Origin: Lithospermum erythrorhizon
Taxonomy: Eukaryota; Streptophyta; Magnoliopsida; Boraginales; Boraginaceae
Length of the DNA stretch: 64,000 nucleotides
NCBI GenBank assembly: GCA_019722365.1
Contig: JADFUC010001000.1
Location: forward strand, 1,240,001 to 1,304,000
Direction: 5' to 3'
Positions 56,561 to 64,000 of this stretch are shown here, in pieces; position 1 is the stretch's first letter, and every line of letters begins with the position of its first letter. Below the pieces are notes generated by a model that saw only the letters and a program-made list of their open reading frames with translations, ran no database searches and was not told the DNA's origin. The translations under genes were made by a program, and so were the position numbers.

Positions 56561-59340
56561 TGAACCCAAGATTACATCATTACCAAGAAATTTTTATTGT
56601 TTAATGCTATTGTTATCATGCATTTAATAAGGTAAATGTGTTTTAACACACTTTAATTGAATTGTAAACTTACTCTACGCCCCTAGTTCATCCACTAGGT
56701 CTAGATGACGCATCAATTCACTTTAATTTGACGTGAAAGTCCACGTAAGATTTACGAGGTATCCTGTTCGGCCATTTGTATCATCTTCACATGACCATCA
56801 TCTCCATGTCAATGATGCAATTGACATTATAGTGAGGAAGCTAGGCACCGCAATTGTCAGTGATTCACATGGCTTTCTCATGCATTTTATGACATTCCGC
56901 CCCCCTCCCCTTTCTGGGGACCTCCTCAAAGTTGCTTAATACACTACTTCCATCTGCGTTCCAATCTGGCTCTGGCTGGCTCGATTGTACTAAAATCGTA
57001 ACCGAATCCTATTTACTTCCGTTTTTCTCAAAAGTCGAACTCTAAATCGAACCTAATTCCGATCGGTTCCAATCCTATCGGTTCCCATCGGTTCCGGTTC
57101 GGTTTCGGTTAAATTTCGGTTTTGAGACATTTTTGAGCATATCGTCTTGAACTCAAAATTAAGTCCTTAAACTAGATTTAACCCTTGTAATTTCAATGAA
57201 CTCCTTTTAAGATTAATTATACAATCTACATACACATTCAATACACAATACCACTATTTTTACATATCTTTGTATTCCTATATTATTAGTTTTAGAAAAA
57301 TTTATATATATTTTATTTCATTATTCTGGCCAATGAACAAAGTTAAATCTACTTCGCTTCTTAACTGTATGCATGCAAATACTGCAAGATCTTGAAAAGA
57401 ATAATAAATGCAAATTGAAAATCTATAGAAAATTTAGGCATCGGTTCGGTTATTTCAAAGGCCGAACTCAAATTAGTTCGGTTTTCTCAGAGGGTGAATC
57501 TAAATTGGCTCGTTCCGACGCCCAAAATTTCATGGTTTTCGGTTCGGTTCGATCGGTTCCGGCTGACTTTATATTTTATTGACACCCTACTCATTCAACA
57601 CTCTCAGCCTCTCATGGGATCCCTATGCACATAAATGATGCACTATTATTATTTCTTCAATTATTTTAGAATATACATGATTTCCTTCTGCTATATTATT
57701 ATTAACTTTCCTTAACATTTTATACTATCTCTCTTACAATTTTATCTCTTCCCAATTCAAAGTCAGAAGCAAGTGTGACAATCCATCAATCTATCGGCTA
57801 TCTTGTTTCTTCTTATTAAAATGTGTGAATTCGTCACACTAACGATTTCTCACGTCATTCTAAAATATTACTTTAAGAGCGAATCGTGAGTGATACGCCA
57901 CCGATCAAGTGACTGTAACTTTCATTTTAACCACTTTAATACAAGCCATATTTATAGTGTTTCAACCACACTATATATTTAGAATGGTTGATACTTAACA
58001 TTTTAATTTTTTTACCAGCTCAATTTATACCGAGAGAATGTTGTTTCTTCTGAGGATGTTGTTTCTTCTTATTGTTATTGTCTTCACTCTTCAGAATATT
58101 TTTTTCCATCTGGCTCCAGACTTTCTGACCAACACAGTGCATGCACACTTCTGCTTGGATTAGTAATTTGATGATCGAGTCGTGCTTGGATACTAATATT
58201 GATTTTATGTATCCAAAATGCACACAATTCCAATACCTTATTAGAGATTTATACCAAATTAAGTAATGTACATTATAGATACGAAATCAATATAGGTGTC
58301 ATGCAAATGAGATTAAAAATTCACTTGGTAGTATATGTAGTACAACAAAAATTATGTGGTTGAAAATGAGTGTATATATAATTCATTAAATATTAAATTG
58401 AGACATAGAATTATTAGGAATTTAGGATGAGAGTACCACACTAGTTAATTCGAGTATAGCTTCTAGGAAACCGGAATATTTAAAGATAGGCCTACAAGTT
58501 GGCAATATACTCAGCAAGTATATTGCAATCTGACATATGAACAATAATGAAATTTCCCAACGAAGACATACATAAATGGTCCCTCTTTTAATCCCTTAAA
58601 TGGACGGTTCCTATCCTCTATAAAAGGAAAATAATATATAGTAGAACACATAAAAGAAAAAGAAACAAGATTGCCAACAAAACAGTCGATATTTGTCAGA
58701 CAATAATGCTCTGAAGATATATAGATTAAATATCGTTTTCAACCATAGTAGGTGAACTTTGTTGATTTCCTAGGAGAGGACCAGCCTTGAATCAAATCAA
58801 AGATCATCATCAATGCTTGCTTTGTATGATTGTATCATTAACACCCACGAGGAATATACATTTCTGTTCATGAATTAATATTATGCAATGTATTATTATA
58901 TAGTTAGATTCGTTTTTAAAAGTAGTTTCATAATACTTTTTTATAATTTTTGAAATTATAATTTAAGTATAATTAATGGTCAAAACTTCATTTTAATTTT
59001 CCAAAACGATAACTATTTTAAATTGAAAGTACTAATAGATGTTTTCCATTATCGAGATAAACTTTAGTTGTAACTTAAGATTCTAATTTTTTGCTAAACA
59101 AGAAGAGTAGCACTGTATTTTTTTTTGCAATTTTTGCATGCAATGTAAATCATAAATTCATGGCCATCTACATTGAATCATCATCAAAACAAGGGATCTA
59201 AAAGTCTTATTACTTGAAACATCCCTCCCCCCTCTAGATTGAATATTGAGTAAATACACTGCTAACATCAAGCTTCAATTTATTAGTACATGCAAGTATG
59301 CAACCTATTAGTGGTTTTGATCTCTTCATGTTCAAACCAA
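56561..59340. other. Intergenic region downstream of the HECATE-like gene
   Basis: 57050-57130 and 57430-57590 are rich in CGGTTCGG/ATCGGTTCC motifs like those at 34110-34385. The frame at 58020-58223 (-) has no recognised domain. The 3' UTR of the minus-strand bHLH gene should lie just below 59341. No other gene is seen. Confidence 0.5.
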
Positions 59341-60081
59341 TCAAGCATCTCTGAAGTGCTGAACATTTTGAACTTCTTGATAGCCTTTGTTGGACAAATG
59401 CAAGTAATTATTCCCACTAGTTATTGGAACAGGAAACCCTACTCCTGGTGGCCTATTAGAAGCTGTTTTCTCAAGTGATTGCACTTGATTCTTCAAGAAC
59501 TTCACATAATGTATTGCTTCATCTAACATAGAGGCAGTATCCATTTTTGTCCCACCAGGAACAAGTCTTTGAAGTGTCCTAATCCTCTCACTAATCCTCT
59601 CCCTACGATGTCGAGCCGCGACACTTTGAGGATCTTTTGATATCTTCACGTTCCTTCTCTTGGGGGGTTTCACAGATTCAGGATCAATATGAATAGGCTG
59701 CATTGCGGCTATTCGAAAAATCATCTCCCTCATGGCTGCCATGGAATTTTTCCTATCAGATTGGGTTGGAAATGGAGTAGAAGATGGACTTGATGACAAG
59801 AAATTCATAGCTGAGATTTCTTGATTATGATGATGAAGAGGGGGGGAGGAAGTAGTAAAAGATATGGTGGAAGGGTTGTTCATGAATAATGTGGTGGAAG
59901 AAACATGTGAATTATTATCCAGATTTTGTTGAGCTATGCAACCACCTTCATAATTTGGCATTTCATTAACATGGGTGGGAGCAGAAGAGGAGAAATGATG
60001 ATGTTTGTCCATTTGCAACATAAGCATCATTTCAAGCTCATCTTCACCATCATGAACAGATTTTAAGTAGTCATTATCCAT
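59341..60081 (-). CDS. HECATE-like bHLH transcription factor (intact, 246 aa)
   Basis: Single exon, 741 nt. Residues 1-110 are low-complexity and Ser/His/Asn-rich with an acidic stretch near the N terminus. Residues 114-131 ([20 protein letters not shown]) and the [10 protein letters not shown] stretch precede the bHLH domain at about 149-204: basic region [15 protein letters not shown], helix 1 [15 protein letters not shown], then [20 protein letters not shown]. This block is typical of the HECATE/INDEHISCENT group (bHLH subfamily VIIIb). HEC proteins act in the nucleus as DNA-binding dimers and control gynoecium, transmitting tract and shoot meristem development with SPATULA and hormone signalling in Arabidopsis. 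Lack of introns agrees with the group. HEC1, HEC2 or HEC3 orthology cannot be decided here, so I give no symbol. Confidence 0.93.
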   Translation of the reverse strand: MDNDYLKSVHDGEDELEMMLMLQMDKHHHFSSSAPTHVNEMPNYEGGCIAQQNLDNNSHVSSTTLFMNNPSTISFTTSSPPLHHHNQEISAMNFLSSSPSSTPFPTQSDRKNSMAAMREMIFRIAAMQPIHIDPESVKPPKRRNVKISKDPQSVAARHRRERISERIRTLQRLVPGGTKMDTASMLDEAIHYVKFLKNQVQSLEKTASNRPPGVGFPVPITSGNNYLHLSNKGYQEVQNVQHFRDA

Positions 60082-60347
60082 ATCCTTGGCGTTGCTTTCA
60101 ATTCACTCCTTTTAAAAAAGAGGAGTTACAAATAAAAGATGGTTTTTGGGACAAGAGATGATCAGAAACTGAAAGAGGAGGGGGTGAAAAGCTGAGAAAC
60201 TGAAGCACAGAGGGATGGGAAAAGGGGGGTATGGAACTGAGGGTTTAATCAGAATGTGCAGTAAAGAAAAGAGCTACTGCTGATGATATATAGGTTAGCT
60301 AATAGGAATGGAAAATGAAAAACATAGAATTCTTGGGAGTAAAGCCT

Positions 60348-60356
60348 TTATATATA
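60348..60356 (-). promoter_or_regulatory. Possible TATA box of the HECATE-like gene
   Basis: Minus-strand TATATAAAG lies about 270 bp upstream of the start codon, which would give a long but plausible 5' UTR. A second candidate, TATATATC at about 60287-60294, is closer. There is no experimental support for either. Confidence 0.3.
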
Positions 60357-63119
60357 AAACAAGTGCTTCATATGCATAATCAGAGACTACAAAGAAACCT
60401 TATAAAACTAAATTACACCCCTTTTATAATATTTAACTAATTTATTTTTATTCACTTAATACTTTTGCATTTAATTTATTGAGAAGAGCTAAGTTCCGAT
60501 CCAAGCTAGTTTACTTGGTCAAAGTCTTTGTAATGCAAAGAAATTTTTTTATTATTTATTATAGGGATACAAAATAAAACCTACCACCGTAGTAAAATTC
60601 CTCAACGTATGTGCTCTTATCAAATCAAGAGGATGGACCTCCAAACTCATGGATTCCAAGATTCATTGACGATTTCCATGGTATTGCCCCTATTTGACTT
60701 GATTTGGTCTCGATAGGAGTAGCTGTACAGTTTTACGCCTTGATTCGAGCTCCCGACTTGACTCGATTTGAGTTGACTGATAAGATCTACGAAATTTACA
60801 TGCCATTCTGGGCCACTTCGACTCGAGACCTGGCCCTGACTCATGGTCCAGCCGAGTGAGTCTCAACAGCTGCATTTCCGTGTTGGTTGTACGGACTGAC
60901 TGGTCTGACTTGATCTCCGGTCTATGTCGACTCTGGATGACCTGACCGCATGGGATTCACCTTTGTAAAGTAGACTCCAAAGGATATAATCCTGTTGAGA
61001 CTTAGTATCTTGATACGCTACTCTGCTCTCATGTGATTTTGATTCTATTAACTCCGAGCTTGTAAGCTGCTGGTGGAGGATAAAGAAATGTTTGTCAAGA
61101 ATGTACGCTTTCTTGTTTGTACTATAATTCGCCTTTAGCAACACGCTGTCGCAGAATGGGGCCATGGAGATTTGACATCACTTGAATTTGATTTATGCTG
61201 AAGCAATGTACGCCTTGGGCTGCATTTACAATACTTTTGGAAGAAATTGTCAGTAGAAATGGTGACTCTGCTTTTAAGCTTTGAAGCAATGTACGCTTAT
61301 CTTTTACTACAACTACTTTTTAAAGAAATTTCGGCTATCAGAAATACGAATGTTATTTAAGCGATTATTCAACTCAGCACTATGATCGGAACACTCTCAG
61401 TAAGTGACCCAACAAATGTTTGTTTTCTAATGAACTAAATTTCATAGATCGAATATTCAACAGATTTCTATATCCGAATCAACAATCAAACCTGAGATTT
61501 TCAGTGTTCACGCAAGATTTGTTTATCAATCAAAGGTTTTAAATTTATTCCTAACATTCAAGCCGGTAAATCTTATGTTAGTTTCTCAAATTTTGCTTTT
61601 TAACTAGGAAGGAATTATTGTGTTTGTGAAGTAATTCCACCTTTAGGCCAGCTATTTTGGCTGCTCGTGAGATACTTTCCAAAATCTACAAAAGTGGTGT
61701 TTCACTACATTTAAAATATTTAACTTAGAAATCTCTATGCTTTTTCTCTCAGATTTTCTCAAGTAGTTTTCAACATGACCGCCAGGTATTTTCGAAATTT
61801 CTGTGAGGGTTTTACGTAGGCCTCCCAAGCCGAATACTTGCTTCGTCAGCGGGTTTAATTTCAAATTGATCCGATCTTAACCGTCGAATTTGAGTAAGCA
61901 TCTAAACCGTCGGATATTTAAGAATTACTTGTTCCAAGCACAAAATGGGGCGTCTATTTCGAAAGAAAGGCTGCTCCTGGATTCTTTTTCTGCGCCAAAC
62001 ACATTTTCTCTGGCTGACCCCTGCACTTTTGGAGCCTTTTATTTTGAACCCATAACTTCCGTGAGTTCCCATTTCGAACCCCAAAACTTTCGGAACCTCA
62101 ATTTGAGGCCCTAGGCCGATTTTAATGTAATAAAATTCAGTGATTTTTAGCTCTAATCCCAAATTTAATGCTCATTTAATTTGCAATTATTTTCTCGAAA
62201 ACCCTTGTTCGCATTTATTTGTTTTATATAAAATTTAGGTTCGATCTGTAACTTAAATTAATGCCAATAGTTTTTAGCTGACGATTTTAATTAATTTGAT
62301 TAAGTCGTTTTAATCATTTTAATCATTTTTTAATAAATTTTCACTGTCTACAGTCTTGTTCGAACTCCAAATTAAATTCCGATGAAATATAAATAAAAGA
62401 TTGTTTACTAAATCAAATATTAATTTAGTATACATGAAAAGTTATTGTTAGAAATTATATATATTCAATATGACAATTTAACACCCAGGATAGTTTAGCA
62501 CACATAACAATCAAATTTAAAAAATAAAATCATAATAAATTAATATTAAAATAGATAAGCTAAATAACAAATAGTTTTCAGAGCTTATTTTTTATATTTT
62601 TTATGAGACACCTTGATATGCCGTGCGTTAATATTAGTATATATCAATAAATAAATAAAAAATCGAACCAACGCACTGAGTCACCGTATGAATAGGTCTA
62701 AAAGCCAGCTTCCAAATAATTTTATTATAGATTGAGTCGAGCTCGAGCTAGAGTCACCCAGTACTAACTGAGCAAGCAGCTCATCATGCACGACTTGACT
62801 TCAACATTACTATATGCATGCCATCATCCTCCTCCAATGGTAGTAATATATTATTGACGTTGGTGAGTATTCTATTTCTATCCACTGTTTTCTTCTGCAT
62901 TCTACATACTGTACTATAAGTCTATAATACTTTGTCAACAATAAAATAATCAAAATGATCGAGCTTCAATTATTCAGATTAAAATCAAGAACGGAGCTAA
63001 AATTATTATCTATTCATTGGAGTAAAATTTAAAAGATTAACTAAAATGGTAAAAAAATTATGAATATATAAAGATAAATTTGAAAATTTTAAGGGACAAG
63101 CGCTCCTTGCCCTAGGGGC

Positions 63120-63183
63120 AATAATAATAATAATAATAATAATAATAGAATAATAATAATATTTAATAATAATAATAATAATA
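63120..63183. repeat. AAT/TAA trinucleotide microsatellite
   Basis: An interrupted (TAA)n tract of about 64 bp with two small breaks. Confidence 0.95.
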
Positions 63184-64000
63184 AAGTGAAAGTGAGTTTT
63201 TGCATGATTATCTCCGGCTAGAAATGTACTCCATCGTGCAACATGTTTGCTGGTGCTGAATGGTGATATATTGGCAAATCATTCAGGGCCATCTCACAAC
63301 TAGTATGAATTAGTATTATCTTGCATTATTTTAAAGCCAAAAAGGATCCAAAGAGCATAAATAAAATGCTAAGATAATTAGATTTCCAAGACATTGGCCC
63401 ACCTTTTAATAATTCAATGGCTGAGATCTACCACCTGCTCCAAGCAAGCTAAGGATATTCAGTGATACATCGGGTTCGACTGAATATCAATGGACATGGA
63501 CCCACCGATCCAAAATCAATATTCGATATTTTTTTCGGACTATTATATAAAAATCATGACACTACTTAGAAAATACTTAGTTAAAAACGCTCTCTAAGAA
63601 GCACCAAAGGACGATGGAGCAAGCGGCCCTAAATTTTTAACTCACTTCAAGAAGCCCCTCTAAGTGAATATTTCCAAGTTAAAAATACTTGTATGTTTCA
63701 TTATAATTTATCGCTTTTTTTACCTCTTATACTTTTGAAGTGTCCCTCTTTATAATGATAATCGGTTCCATTTTTTTCAATTGATTCCGATGGATCCGAT
63801 ATAAAAAAAACCTAATACAAAAATCCAAAAATCTAACACAAAACTCTAGAAAAACCAAAATCACAAAACCCTCAAATCAAATACAACAATTGAATATGTT
63901 TTGGAGTTGTGGCCATCATATAAAAATGTTGAAGCAATATAGGACATGAATGGCTTAACTAAACACTCCGAAACATATGTAAATATATATATATTCAATT

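Larger units (their letters stand above)
60082..64000. other. Upstream flank of the HECATE-like gene and gene-free right end
   Basis: No exon chain was recognised. 60640-61170 and 61640-62160 are less AT-rich, with open frames of 60-100 codons on both strands but no domain; they may be transposon-derived. GAAGCAATGTACGC occurs at about 61201 and about 61285. The far right is AT-rich with an AAT microsatellite. Confidence 0.45.

Noticed and set aside
58020..58223. 67-codon minus-strand frame with a Lys/Gln-rich end
   Set aside because: It has a protein-like look at first, but no family was recognised and there are no flanking exons; the C-terminal part is low complexity.
60863..61165. 100-codon minus-strand frame upstream of the HECATE-like gene
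   Set aside because: No domain was recognised and overlapping frames in the area look equally random; possibly transposon debris.

Overview
This is plant nuclear DNA from a eudicot. It is AT-rich, its genes are split by many GT-AG introns, and long stretches are decayed transposons. The protein families are all plant-typical: a plastid uroporphyrinogen-III synthase, a HECATE-type bHLH factor, a GLR channel and a MIP1-zipper/DUF547 protein. Two SINE copies of a Solanaceae/asterid-like type hint at an asterid, but the species cannot be named from the sequence alone. I joined exons by eye from splice sites and reading phase. In all six intact genes the phases close without a stop.

Layout. 1-2634: 3' part of a degenerate copia-like LTR element with its LTR. 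2635-6445: AT-rich spacer holding a 1-kb segment bounded by 13-bp direct repeats. 6446-10100 (-): DUF547 protein with N-terminal leucine zipper, 11 coding exons, 564 aa. 13965-18578 (-): uroporphyrinogen-III synthase, 9 exons, 300 aa, with a Stowaway-like MITE in intron 1. 22915-24141 (+): LEA_2/NHL membrane protein, 2 exons, 213 aa. 25331-25399 (-): broken tRNA-Arg relic. 26205-28547 (-): VID27/CYPRO4 pseudogene. 29813-32401 (-): COQ10, 4 exons, 254 aa. 35070-38260 (-): glutamate receptor-like pseudogene. 41726-46388 (+): trimethylguanosine synthase TGS1, 10 exons, about 676 aa. 48273-48774 (-): last two exons of a carotenoid cleavage dioxygenase, cut off from the rest by an antisense copia element. 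48970-56560: nested copia remains with several related LTRs. 59341-60081 (-): HECATE-like bHLH gene, one exon, 246 aa. 60082-64000: no recognisable gene.

The genes do not form a pathway; this is ordinary plant gene order. Six genes are intact over roughly 7 kb of coding sequence. The VID27, GLR and CCD copies carry frameshifts, stops or truncation, so these lesions are more likely real decay than poor sequence. I found no new multi-gene system. The most interesting local structure is in COQ10, where the end of exon 1 with its splice donor is present in three tandem copies.
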